64,000 bases of DNA from Diprion similis (Eukaryota; Arthropoda; Insecta; Hymenoptera; Diprionidae): positions 16,315,501 to 16,379,500 of the forward strand of contig NC_060114.1 in the NCBI RefSeq assembly GCF_021155765.1. Reading direction: 5' to 3'. This document shows, piece after piece, positions 46,497 through 59,129 of this stretch. Numbering within the stretch: the stretch's first letter is position 1; every line of letters begins with the position of its first letter. The position numbers and the translations under genes were made by a program. The notes beneath the pieces were generated by a model. The model made no database searches. It was not told the origin of the DNA and worked only from the letters and a program-made list of their open reading frames with translations.

Positions 46497-47344
46497 ATGC
46501 AATACGAGAATGAGAACGAGGTGTTGGCAGACAAGTCAAGATGCGCCGGAGCCCGAGCAGACCTGAAAATGTGCCTTCTAGAAAGTGACTGCTGTAAAAT
46601 TGTACGTGAGTTCTTGGCGTGATTTTGAGGTTATCGTTATGTGTTCGTCTCAATTTTCTTCGAAATCGAGACATGCGGGAGTGATATATGATTAAATTTT
46701 TTTACTATTACAATTTTCTTTCTATTATTTATTTATTTAGTTATGTATTCAATGATTTTTCAATAAATGATTCTTTTGTACTTCCGAGGTCTCTTTGAAT
46801 TTCAGATGTTACCTTCGTGTCGTTTGATTAATTACACAAGTTTCATTTGTTCAGCACAAACGCACTCCCAAGGAATGCCTAAGAACAAATGATGCGACTG
46901 TCCCCGATAAATGTCAGGCCCTAAGAATAACTTTCTTCGAATGTAAACGCTCGCTTGTGAGTAGTTTTTAATTCCTAACGATACAATATCACCTAAAGGG
47001 AAGCCCCCATGTATTCTTATTCCATCTTTTTTCACAAAGGTCATCAGCAGGGATCCACAGCTTGGGAATCCACTTTTGTTTTATTTTTTTTATTTTTTTT
47101 TATCATTCAGTTCATTCAAATATAATGATTTTCATTAACTGGGCATATTATTGCAAGAAATAAAAATTCATGTGATATATTCAGGGTGGTAGGATCTCTT
47201 TTCGAAGTGCCTACTGTATCACTATGGCCGTACTATTTTGCTAAACACCTTCTCTCTTTTCCATCTAAAAAATTAACGTACGCTAAATACCTTTGCATGC
47301 AGCTAGACGGTAGACGTCGATTCCGGGGACCAAAAGGATACTAG
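46497..47344 (+). CDS. COA5: Cytochrome c oxidase assembly factor 5 (twin Cx9C protein)
   Basis: Small mitochondrial intermembrane-space protein needed for cytochrome c oxidase assembly and imported by the MIA40 route. Exons 46497-46601 (35 codons), 46855-46956 (34 codons) and 47303-47344 (14 codons with TAG) join in phase 0, for 82 residues (human 74). Twin Cx9C motifs are intact: CAGARADLKMC in exon 1 and CQALRITFFEC in exon 2. The surrounding sequence fits too: LKMCLLESDC, RTPKECLRTND, FFECKRSL and the family end RRRFRGPKGY. The human equivalents are LGACLLQSDC, SPRQCLKEGYC and RARFRGRKGY. Because the exons are tiny and the last has no ATG, ORF calling overlooks the gene. AATAAA at 47759-47764. 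Confidence 0.93.
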
Positions 47345-50300
47345 CATCTACAACAGCAAGCAATTCTTGTGGTTATTTCAATTTTTTATGGTTACAGTAA
47401 AGCCTGTATTTTTCCAAACATGTGTTCTGTCGACTTCGAAATATTATTCCTCTGCTTTTGACAACTCTGGAAATTTGTACAATGTATCACTCCTATGGAA
47501 CTAGTGTATTCATTCATTTCTTCAACACATGAAAAAGTACAAGTTTCATTGTATCCTATATCAGCCTTGAATTGCTGTTACGCGAACAATAGATAGAAGT
47601 ATTATACCATGTAAATACGTATACATAGACTATATATATATGTACGTTTACTAATGTCATGTACCAAATTATATGCAAACTAATTAATTATATATAAATA
47701 TTTATTATTATACATTTATCCAAATGTATAATAATCGATTATGGTATCGATTTTGTTCAATAAAATTTGTATATCAAGTTCAGATCAAGTTGAGATCAGC
47801 TACACAACAATGTCACTACGCAATAAAGGTTTGATTAATCAAAACTGAAATCAAGTCGAGGAAAATATGTAGCCAAACTTTATTATTAATACTATTATTA
47901 TACAATTACGTATTACTATTGTTAATATTACTATCGTAGTATATGCATGAATTGAAAATATATCGATATAATATTTATGACATTTGTATTGCCGCTCAGC
48001 GGAGAAATACTGACGATTTAATTTTCATTTTGCGATTCCGATTTTTCTGATAATCTTCTACTTCAAATTTAAATCCGATTTACGACTATGCATCTTTCAT
48101 TCAATATATACTCCTAAGTAGGTAGGTAATACTTTTTTCTTACGTTTATCGTGGAACGTCAGACAAACGTGCTAATGTATTATTATTACAATTATTTTCT
48201 TTATCCTCACGATTTACTTTACGTTCTCTGATCACCTCGTTATGGGATATAAATAGAATGCAGAAAAATATCGTCGAATTTATGAAGCCTCGAAAATAAG
48301 CTGGTCAATGGCTTGGAAACGAGTGAAAAAAAAACGAGCGTTGATCATGGCGCGATATTGTCGTACGTAATAAGTAAGATAGGTAGAGAGAAATGTGAGA
48401 ACAGAAGAAATATAATCATTAGACCTGGGGTAAGAGTATCGTCGTCATTATTCGAGCATAATCCGTATGTGTAAAATTAATATTATCATGATTAAAACTG
48501 TTCGCCGATTCGCCAATTTTGCCAATTGAGCGACGGTATTCTTTATTTTATTTGTATTTCGATTTATTGAGCGTTGATTAGATGAAGAGGTATTATGTGC
48601 ATGTTGCATCACAAAACATTTCGATTTGTCTCATAAGCTTTTTATTACAACTTGATTGAAATTAGACTTCGGTAAAAATTTATGAAAGACTGCACATACG
48701 ATATTATATATTCATACAATGCATATATTCGTTTTATAAACGAGTCGAAAAAGGTCGGTTGGTTCGTTTATGATGTATTTATTATATCTTCCTTAACCGC
48801 GATATTATCTTTATACACTTTTGGGCATTATACAAGGTACGTATATCGTGAACGTCCGTTTTTTTCCAGGGTGATAAAATTAAACTTGAGTATCAAAAGC
48901 AGACATCATTATCATTGTGCGTAGTACGAGAAATTGATTGCGTATGACGAAAAACATGCCTTTCCAGGCATTCAGAAAAGGGGAAACCTAAATAAACAAC
49001 GAATTTCCAGGAACGCTGATCAGATATGTATTAATATTCTGTTGCTGTTATTTTTTCAACCTCCAACAATTTAGCCATCTCTGATATATCTTGACCGCTT
49101 CGATTAAACGGTTATTTGCTTAGCTACGTATTATTAAGTCCGGACTTACTAGTTTGATGCAAAATCCTTCATTTAAAATTTATACCTACTACATTCGAAT
49201 AGGTTTGATCGAGTTTTAAGGTAATATATCGCAAGGCTACTGATCAACCAGAATCTGGTATTTTACAGATTTAAATCGTGATTGAAACTGAAACATACGT
49301 TTTCCCTAGTTTTCCTAATTTCCCTACGAAATTGTGAGTATCGAAACTAATCAGTACAATTGCTGATCATTATTAATTTTCTATCGTATAATTTTATCTT
49401 CACATAATATGTAATAAGAATACGAGTGATTGTTAAGATTTTGTCGTTAAAGCCTAAGTCTGCAATGTAGACTATCGTCGATATGTATGCACAATGTTAC
49501 GTACAGTGTGTAGTAACATATCTGACGACTATGTAACGAAGTATTATTTCGAAAGAGAGACCGTCTCGGCTAAAGTTTAACGTAATTTTATCTAGGTATA
49601 TTACTATTATTATTATAATGGGATAATAGTTATTGTCCCGTATCGAGGCTTGCGGTTTTTAGAAGGCGAGTCATGCATAGATATAATAATTTTTCGTTAG
49701 GGAGGTTATTCAAACTGCAAAGGCATCCAAAATACTTATAAAGCTATTATCGTACGAATGAAATTCGCAATAACGAAAAAACAAACTTAATACGCTCTTT
49801 AAATATCACAGCCTTATTAATCGTAAGATATGTCTTTACTCTACATATAGTAGCGCATATGTATATTATTGTATGTATTTATCAATATTTAACAATATAG
49901 ATTTCGGGACGCCTTGCGTTTTCAATATTATTATTATTATCGTCTAAATTTATCGTCTCTGTCTCTATCGTCTACTGATGTTGGATAGCAACTGCTAAAT
50001 AATTTAAATATGAGCATTCCGACTGGCGTAAGGAGTGAAAACTAACTGTAACGTTTGATTCTACGTAAATTCGTCTATTCTTTGTCTAATCAATGATTAG
50101 GGCGTAAATTCTAGACTTACAAGGACGAGTCTTTCCTGCGTCGATTATCTCTAAGCAATATTGTCTGTGGCTGGCTCAAATTTTTTCTTTATGTGTTTGA
50201 TAATATGTAACATACTCATAGTCTATGCATGCGTGCGAATTGTAAGTAGTCGTTTATGTACTAAGAAAAAATGTTTAAAAAATTCTCTTCCCGTACAATA

Positions 50301-51234
50301 TACCTAATATGATAGACCGCATCGCGTATAGAAAAAGCATATTTTATAGCCTATTAGATATGGTTAATAATTGGTCATAAAGATCGTCAATAATGACTAA
50401 ATTCCTACATTCGGTGTTGACGTGCCCTTACCGATCTAGGTGGGGGCTGTTTTATTGCTTTTTCATGTCAGTTGCCATAATTACGGAAACTGGCACATTC
50501 ATAAGATTTTCGGGCTATTAGAATATTTTTTTCGTCCGACAACAACGCTGAACTCTGATATTTAATACTACGTATTCCTATAATCATATTTCTGTGTATC
50601 GCTCATTTCTTACGGCGATAATTTTGCTATAAATTGTCATAATATGCAAGGTTTTACCAAGTGTGCTATTGATTTCCCGGATTGGCCGTTCTCTAAAATT
50701 CTTCACATCTCTTCAACTTGAAAATTCGAAAGATTTCAAAATCTTTTGTGAATCCGCTTAATCTCGTTAAGATATGTTACGAATTTCATTTAAATACTAT
50801 AGACTTCTAGAGATATCAATAAATTTTCGTGGCCACCGATGTCTAACAGTTTTAAACGTTTGAGATTGATGAAACGATTTATTTACTCGTCCTGACAAGT
50901 GCAGCTGTATAGAATAACCCTTCACTAATCAATGAATCAAACTTACCAAACCACGAAAATTGAAATAGATCGAACAGTTAGGCTCAACCGTTCTCTCAAT
51001 TAATCATGTTTTGCATTAAATCAATCACGTTGACTAGTTAACTCGCTTATAGGAAACTCAATAAAATCGGTAATTGACGGACATCGATCTCACAGCCTTA
51101 GTGCTTCTATATACCGCGTTGATTGATTAGTTACCACCGATAAAAACCTGCAGGTCCAAAACGACGAGTATAGATGCGAGGTGCGGCGACTCGTTGTCTT
51201 CAAATAGGCGTAAAGAAAGTTTCTCAAAACAGAG
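47345..51234. other. A+T-rich 3.9-kb non-coding stretch
   Basis: The COA5 3' UTR probably ends after AATAAA at 47759-47764. On the right, a minus-strand AATAAA (TTTATT at 50878-50883) would give the 480-residue gene a 3' UTR of about 360 bases. Between them lie many TA-rich runs and no open frame longer than 80 codons. No tRNA, repeat family or exon was recognised. Confidence 0.5.
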
Positions 51235-54211
51235 TCAGAAGCACACCGATGGCCTGTAAAGTCCCGTGTATCCACAGAGACGGGCGCGGAGTGCAGGCAG
51301 TAAAATTGCAGCAGCAGAAAGGTTGTCTTGCAGCTGTGCGCATTCACATATCAAAAGATACATCTTGTCGCCAGGTGACATCGACTTGTGGAGCGTGATG
51401 CGCCGCAGTCCGACAGATTTTGGCAGATATCTGTATATCATTCGTGCTCCTGCGGTAAAATTCGGAAGAACGTTAACGTTATTATGATTATTTCGTAGTG
51501 GTGATATAATGGTATATTGTGATACAAGTGTGAGAAAGCCACTATTATAAGCATCCTGTGAAGTTGGCCGCACAAGGCTCATGGTACAGTGATATTCATG
51601 TATGCCTGCCCACTTCCGGCTACCTATTTTCGGTCCGAAACAAAATGCGAGTTTCTATTCTATGCGAATTATATGAAAAAATGACGCAGCCGGTGGAGCC
51701 CATTTTTTCACAACGACTGCATCGCCCGTCATTTTTTCACGTAATTCGTATAGAATCGAAACTCGCATTTTGTTTCGGACTGAAAATGGGTAGTTAGAAG
51801 TGGGCAGACTATGAATATCACTAACGATAAGTACGGCGAGTGCAACCAGCGTCACACGGCAGAGATATGGTTGCTTTTTCTCGCACTAATGTCACGTAAC
51901 TGTTTTTTCACCACACCTGCACGGAAAGTACTACTTTCGGCCCCTCGCATAAACGGGAAGTTATACTTTCCGTAGCACTTCTCATGCATGCGTTGCATAA
52001 AATCATTTTAACACAGTCACACAGGGAGACTGCAAAGCTCTGGCGAAATCTCATTAGGAATAAGCAATTCGGTATCCTTGACAGTTAAGTGTGCAGAATA
52101 GATCGTGTTACGTGTTATTTTCAACTACTCTTACCCGTCCAATAAAGCCAATTGCGTTCGAACTTGAGGCCATCGTCACCTTCGAAAACTTTGAAGACAG
52201 AAATGATGTAGCCAGTCGTAGCGAGCGGCGGTCGGCCTCCAGGTGGCTCAAGCGGAGGCCGAGCTATCGTGGCGACTTCGTTGAACACATCCAAGGTGTG
52301 ACTGGCTGCGTATTTGATCTCCCGCGGGTCGAACTTCTGGAGAGCACGGCACTGAGCCTCGTGGTGAAATTCACCCGGATTTCTCGTCAGTTTGTTTATA
52401 AAGTAGTATGAGATGAAGGGAAACTCGGCTAGAATTGTAAACATTACGATTCAACGAGAGCCTTGTGAACATTTTTAACATCAGGAGATGTAATGTGCTA
52501 TTTTGATGTCAGGGTACCAAGAAAAGAAGAATTATACAAACGGAGTCGAAGGACCTGACTGACTCTGTTACGTCTATTTCTGAGCACTAGGATTGAAAGA
52601 CCCAGCACAGCTTCGCGTCAAATATGTATATATAGGTACAATAGTTGAAATTCTGCAACGATTTCTAAACTTGATTTATCTTGCAGAATTAACATGTGCC
52701 AACATCATAAAAGAATTACGTTTGGCACCGTTTGACTCAGGGGCAAACGAAGTCCCAATGAATGAAACACTACGCCGTATGAACGGCAAATACGGTATCT
52801 AAAGACCGCCGTCAGCGTTTTTTTTTTTTTTAAATCATTTCTCAACGTACCGTTTCTCTCCATATTAACAAGAAGTATACTCTGAGCTGCCGTTGGCGCG
52901 AGTTCAGCTAGAAGTTCTGCAGCAGTGTCCCGCTGCAGGACGAGAGGGCAAGCAAGGGGCGATTCCATTAAAGGATCAAGGGGCTCAAGGGGCGTCATGA
53001 GGTGAGCGAGGATACACTGTTTCGGATCTTCAACTTCGAGGACGGACAACGGGCTGCCGGTCTTTTTCCGGTCGACAATCGGCGCTAGCTTGAAAGGCAG
53101 ATTTTTATAATTCAGCCGTGGGTCATACGGGAACAGGATTCGGGTCTTTCGAGGCCTGATCATCATGCCTTGGTAAGCAGTAATCGCGACTCACCGGTAC
53201 GCCCGCAGGAAGAAAATGGTCCAAAGAGGCTAGAGGGATGATAAAACAGTCCCTGTCCAAGGTCGCAAGGGTCCTCGGTTCCCCTGCCGTTAGCTGACTG
53301 TTTGCGGACACCACAAGCGGCGTGTAAGTTCCGGTAGCACCTGCGGTGTTTCCAGCGCTAAACGACACCTGAGTGAACGATAAGGAGAATATAGTAGCTC
53401 AGCAGCAGTATCCGAGGTGCGAAAACGACAAATAATTGCTGTGACGCGATCAGTGACCGCGCTTGCATTATACAAAAGTTGAAAATAGCTCGTGCTTCCC
53501 AAGCGATTTCCCTACGTTTCTTGCGGTCGTTGGTGGCTGCTGGATTTCAGAGCCGGTCATCATCTACAGGGGAGTAAGAACTGGGTGCTCATTGGGAATA
53601 AAATTTTATTACATCTTTCAATGGTCACTCTATTGTCATGTGTATTCATTATACACAGGCGTGTTGAGGCTTGTGCTTCAGCGGTGAACGGTGGTGTCTC
53701 CGTCTACGGAAAAAACGGCCAAAAAAAAAAAGATTGCACATCTAACCTGCCTGGAGGCCGCGGGCGTAGGTGGCTCCGAAGGATCTTGCTGCTGGTTCCC
53801 GTTCTGTTTTCGTTTCGCATTCCCAGGTCCTCCTCCACCGCCACCAACACCTCCAACGCCTCCACCTCCGACTCCACCGGCACCCCATTTAATGATGGGT
53901 CCGGAATTCCGACGATTCGACGAGCCTATTTGAATACCAGAATCTTCTGTAGCACTGCCGACGGCTGGGGGCGATAGAAACAAATGGGTCCTGTACGAGT
54001 GCGCGGGGTGTTCTTCCATCGGATAATATCCAAACTCTCGACTTCTTCGCACCGCATCGCGACCAACGCCGGTCCGACCTCGGATCCCTGGGGGTCGATA
54101 ACCGGTGGTTCCTCCGCATCCGGCAACCACCCCGCCGACACCACTGTTCCCACGTTCACCAGCACCGGCTCCCTTGTCCACCGCAAAGTTCTTCCGGAAC
54201 ATAAGATTCAT
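51235..54211 (-). CDS. Unrecognised 480-residue protein with Gly-rich N-terminus
   Basis: Not assigned to a family. Exons 53747-54211, 53195-53368, 52851-53145, 52135-52428 and 51235-51449 give 481 codons with TGA. The ATG at 54211 starts MNLMFRKNFAVDKGAG; residues to about 150 are Gly/Pro/Arg-rich with a glycine run. The remainder reads as an ordered globular protein: CFIIPLASLDHFLPAG, RILFPYDPRLNYKNLPFKL, FPFISYYFINKLTRN, ALQKFDPREIKYAASHTLDV, FERNWLYWTG and, at the end, KMYLLICECAQLQDN plus ALRARLCGYTGLYRP. No signal peptide or catalytic motif. Joining exons 2 and 3 needs a 49-nt intron (53146-53194) with a strong GTGAGT donor but a poor acceptor; otherwise the two blocks lie in different frames. 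A palindromic element sits in the last intron. Confidence 0.78.
51587..51821. mobile_element. Palindromic MITE (Tc1/mariner-like TA target) in an intron
   Basis: About 235 bp. Both arms (about 95 bases each) are near-perfect reverse complements: the left has GTGATATTCAT, then CTGCCCACTTC, GGTCCGAAACAAAATGCGAG and ATGAAAAAATGACG; the right repeats these inverted. The central loop is about 40 bases. TA dinucleotides sit at both edges (51585-51586 and 51822-51823), as expected for a TA-duplicating element. No transposase remains, so it is non-autonomous. Confidence 0.8.
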
Positions 54212-55129
54212 GATTGAGTGTAGAGAGTAGTGCAGCGTGTACGGCGGAGACGGACTGTGGACGGACTGTGTAGCAGAGAGTTCTGAGGTGATGCTGGAGG
54301 AATGCAGTTGGCCGTGTTTTTCTACCTCATTCGTCGGCAAACAGCCACAGGAGAGAAGTGATATATCACGGCCAGGTGGGTCAGACACAAGTCACAACAC
54401 GCGACAATTATGTAGTGTAATATACGTAGTACTGTAGCTAGCTGGTTACTGACTAGCTCTATGATGCCACTGCACGTGCACAACGGCCACAACCCTCCTA
54501 TATGCACAGAATTAGTAAGTCAGAAGTTATCGGTGGATCCGGGTCGCTAAACAACAGTTAATGAAACAGAAGGGGCGATGGTGATCAGTCGAGACAGACA
54601 CTGACCTACCAAGGTGCAGAAGACCGGGCTACTAGAAAGTAGCCATCTTTTATTGCGAATTGACGAACTCATTTAGCTCACTCGACCGGTCAGCTGGCTA
54701 AGAAATTGAGATTATATCGGCAAGTATTACTTCTCAATGTACAAATAGTGAGTTGAATTAATTTGAATTCTATATGTATTTGATGTGATTTTTCTTGTAC
54801 GGTTTGCTTACCCAAAGCCATTGTAACCAGCTTCGGGATTCTGCTTTTGGTAAAAACTTCAGATAAGGTAAACAGAAATATAATAATATTATGAGAAGCA
54901 TATTGTTTGCATGGAAATATTCAAATTGTATAGAGAAAATTATTCAAATTTCTACGGAACCAGGCGACAGGCGTCTCAAAAACACCGACAGTATTCCAAA
55001 TACTGAGAAACGTCTTGCCACAAGTGGTTTTCTCTCGCGTCACCTGGTGCGTCAGTGCCAGCAGGATAGAACGATCAGTGGATCGGGAAAAACAGAGGGA
55101 ATTTTCTGAATACAGTGGGTTCAGTGTGA

Positions 55130-55163
55130 TACATATATACATACATATATACATACATATATT
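55130..55163. repeat. TATACA-type microsatellite
   Basis: ATACATATATACATACAT-like tandem units in non-coding sequence. Confidence 0.85.
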
Positions 55164-58100
55164 TACACACGCAAGTTTCTGTCATCTGATAAAAGCGATG
55201 AGAATGGTTAGATTAAAATGTCAGGCACGCAAGTTTGCTCACGCCAAAGCGAATCCGTTTGTACAACGTATGATAGGTATATTATATACCTATGTGTAGC
55301 TGTATATTGTCATCGTGTATCTGATGGGGGTGTCGAGGCCCGTGAAGCTTCGTCAAGGACGACGTTGACGATGAGGTTGTTTGTAGACCTAGTGCAGGCC
55401 CTTCTGTGTTGACCCATCAATGTTTCTTACATCACACATGTCACTCACTTACCTGCCCTTGCGTGTCCCTCGATCGCGTTATTTACTCTCCAGTAAACAG
55501 CGACAGGATATATGCAGGACCCACGATATGAACACACACATAAACACACATGTGTATTTATACAGTTTCTTTGCGAATGTGTTAACGCCACTATTTGCCG
55601 TGCAGTGAATTCGAAGAATTCAATTCGCAATCGCGAATTTAACCGCGGAACGAAGCTGAGGACAGTTAACTCATTCGCGGGTGAATGTTGCAAGAAAAAC
55701 TAAATAGACCCACAAGCTACGCGGGTATTTCAAGCTGACGGTAGACCAAGTTCTAATAATACTTTACCAGTCGGGTATAATAATATGACTGTAGGTAGTA
55801 GTAGTGAAATATGGGAGACGTCGATCAAATCCACTCAAAATGTTATCGTTTGAAAGTTTAACTTTGGTCTAGCTCGTATTTTATTACCTGCAGTCTGCTC
55901 CAGAACATAAGACAAAGTCACGATTCACCCCCCCAGCAATCGCAATACAATAAACTCCGACGAGGTCGGGCTAAGAAATATGCGAGTATCACATATATTA
56001 TGTCGCGATTCCGTATAAACTGCATTCCGATTTTCTTTCTCGTTCTTTCCTTATATAATCCGGCGGATGTACTTTGAATAGGTATACGAAATTTGAAATA
56101 ATTATAGTCGAATCTAGAAGGCTTAGATGAAAAAATATCTAATTTCTATCCATCTACTTGTTGCAGGGAATCATGCCACTCGTTGATAAGTCTAGCCTAT
56201 ATGAGTCCAAGTGATTCTTAATGGCATATATTATGTATGTGTACAATAAAGATGAGAGGTACAACTACTCCGGATCGTTCGAAGAGGGTCGAGGGTTGCG
56301 GTTCACTACAAAGTCGTTGATCTTACCGACGAGGCTGGCCCGGCAACAAGTGCCGTGTCGCGTTTCGACGCCATCCCCTTCGTACTACTTCAGCCACTTC
56401 GCTCAAATCCCGAATGGTGCATTATACACGATTTGTCGTGGGGATGACCAGGACCTCTTCGCATTTCAATTCGCTGATCTTTTCGTCGACATTCCGTGGG
56501 TTATTCCTAATTGCTCCACGATTAACCACTCGATGAGATCTAAGATAAGGTTGAGCACTGGGAACGTTGAAGGGTGAGGTGAATTGTATCGAAGACAAGT
56601 TGAAGCGACAACAGTTTCGTGTTGGGCGGTTGTTCGTAGCTGGGTAAATGGGCACCGTTCGTCCTCCATGAATTATTGTACATTCCTGTATTGATCGATG
56701 ATTCAACGCGGTTGCACGTGTCGTCGTTTTGTCTCGCAACAGTCCAAGTATTGGTGTTAGTAGCTGGTAGCATCAGCATCGGCATCGGCAACGGTAGCAA
56801 AAGCAGCAGTAGCAACGAGGCGAGGCGAATAGGTTTTTTGCATACTTCGGCGGTACACTGCAGTGGAAAGAGAGGCGATGGATGTAAATAGACAATACTA
56901 TTCAAGGAGGAATGCCAGAGTGATTTACGAATACTTTATGCTACCCAGCGCACTAGCAAGCATAACGATATTTTTTGCCCGAGAAACGTTTTCTATGATT
57001 CATAGTCTCGTTTGTCGTTGAACATGGAACGTATTATTATCTGTATCAAAAGACACGGAATGTAACTGGAAGAAATATTATAATACGTAACTGAGATTTA
57101 ATTTGTGGAGTATTGAACAAATAATTGTAAGAAAATCTACTTTCCGAATTCATAACAAATAAGAGTACTACAATATTGTACCGCTCGCTTTACCCATTGA
57201 AACCGCTCTTGAAGCTGGCTGAGATTAAGACATGTGAACGTTTGTAGTAAAAAATTATCAATAAGTGAAAAATAAAACTTAAAATCAGTATATCACGGAA
57301 TGTATTATCCCGTAAAAAGTAGATTCGAAAAAAATAGTGTTTGACTCTGGCTTACCCCCTTGAAGGGTGAATTAAGTATACTGTACACAGGGGAGCGTTA
57401 ATTGTGGTAAAAGGGAGTAGTATGATAAGCGCGTGGGGTAGCACGTGGCAGCGGAGACGTCTCGAGGGCGCTTGAACGACGAGGAGGAGGATGTTTTTAG
57501 AGTTATGTACACGCGACGCACCGTCGGCCCCGCGGCATTCCCCGAAGCCTCGACTAGTTCAATGATGGATGTAATAATAACCGGGTATCGACGGGAAGGC
57601 GGCCTTGCTGTTCCGCACTACCGCACTCAACCGCCGCGAAGGCCGAGAGGGCCAAACGCTTTGGCGCGAGTGCTGCAGATACGGGCAAACGGAAGCGCGT
57701 CGATGAGGAAGGCGGCGAGAGAGCTGGCGAGTAGCGTTAAGTTAGATCAATGACAGAGATAGACGGAGAGGGGTGCGCTGTGCCCGCTGCACCCTGTTCC
57801 ACGGATGCGGAGCGGGTGCGTGCGCACTGACAACCACCTACATGTGGTACATCGGGTAGGTATGCACGTATGTATATACATACATACGTAGGTACGTATC
57901 CGGAGTAGGTATTTGGTTGTGCTGGTTGTATGCTGCGGGCAGTTTTGGCGCAGAGCGTCAACGTTGGCCCCGCGGAAGTGCGGCGTAGAGGCTGGGCCAA
58001 GGTCAGACGCGTTTCTGGCCGATATCGCGGCTGCTGACTGGGAGTGGAGGAGCACCGCGGGTCAAAGGGAAGGTCCGAGGCCGACGTGGTGCAATATTAA

Positions 58101-58797
58101 CAAGGGGAAGTATTCTACCGGGGTCAGGCATAGGCTACCGACAGCTAATGCTGATTCAAGGACGACCCTCGAGACGGCGACATAACAGCCACGGATGTAT
58201 CGCTGCGTGCGAATGAACGGTGATCGGCTGCGCGGCTCTTAAATCGGCACAACATATAATCGTGAAAATCGTGTTCATTACGTGGGAAAATATTGGACCA
58301 ATTTTGAGGCTCTCTAGTTCGGTTCCTCCGAATTAACGGATCGCAGGCTTCCCAGTTCCTGGTCCACGCGTTCCGGCCGCAGAGACCCGATGCACACTAG
58401 TTCAAAACCAATTCCGAACCACGTTCGGCGTTTGTTATTGGTTCGTTCGGTCCGGTCTTAACCACGATTGGCTGGACAATGCTCCTCGTGCACTTGTTAA
58501 TCATAGTGGAACACGGACCGGCGTTTGAGGGAATCCCCGCACCCGGAACGCACGCGATGACGACGCTGGTGCCGATCTTGTCTCTTCGCGCGACTCGCTG
58601 ACAGAGCCGATTGACAACTCGTCGACGTAGAGAGAGAGTCTGAACTGGCCGCGAGACGCTACCTTACTAGTATGAATTGGGGCCAATATTATTGGCTGGC
58701 TGGCCGTCGGCCCGCAGCTTGTCTACCGCTTGCCTCGTGCTCGTCCGCAGCCCCCTGCGACGTACTGCGGCGTATCCCGACGCAGCGCTAACCCCTA

Positions 58798-58998
58798 CTG
58801 AAAATATTCATGTGTTGAATCATAAAATGTTTCGAAAGAATTCTGCATGAAATTTATTACACGATCATTTACCTTATACCTTGTTATTGTGCGATTTCTT
58901 ATATATTTCAACGCATTTATAAGATAATTAATCCTCTGATAAATGACACGGTGAATTCTTTCAAAACATTTTGTGATTTGAAACATGAACATTTTCAG
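58798..58998. mobile_element. Palindromic MITE with TA target-site duplication
   Basis: About 200 bp. Left end CTGAAAATATTCATG, right end CATGAACATTTTCAG; arms of about 65 bases are imperfect reverse complements (AATCATAAAATGTTTCGAAAG against CTTTCAAAACATTTTGTGATT). TA flanks both ends (58796-58797 and 58999-59000), and the wider context CCCTA...TAGGG is itself symmetrical. No coding capacity. It lies between two GC-rich blocks. Confidence 0.75.
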
Positions 58999-59105
58999 TA
59001 GGGATGAGCATTTCGTTCTTGTGGACACGTTCAGTCGCAAAATGATATCGGCGTTACGCCTCCAATTGTTCAGGGGTGGCAGGAGGGATCATCGCCAAAG
59101 ACATG

Positions 59106-59129
59106 GAGAGAGAGAGAGAGAGAGAGAGA
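59106..59129. repeat. (GA)n microsatellite
   Basis: Twelve GA units, slightly interrupted at the right end. Purine-pyrimidine runs of this type are common near insect promoters (GAGA-factor sites), but no gene start is evident beside it. Confidence 0.85.

Noticed and set aside
51558-51855. Two frames of 66-79 codons on opposite strands
   Set aside because: They are the two arms of the palindromic element read in each direction, not genes.
56221-56905. Overlapping 118- and 121-codon frames on both strands
   Set aside because: Both strands open over the same bases, no motifs and no splice support.
57445-57753. 102-codon plus-strand frame in a GC-rich block
   Set aside because: Begins at GTG right after a stop; long frames are expected by chance in GC-rich sequence.
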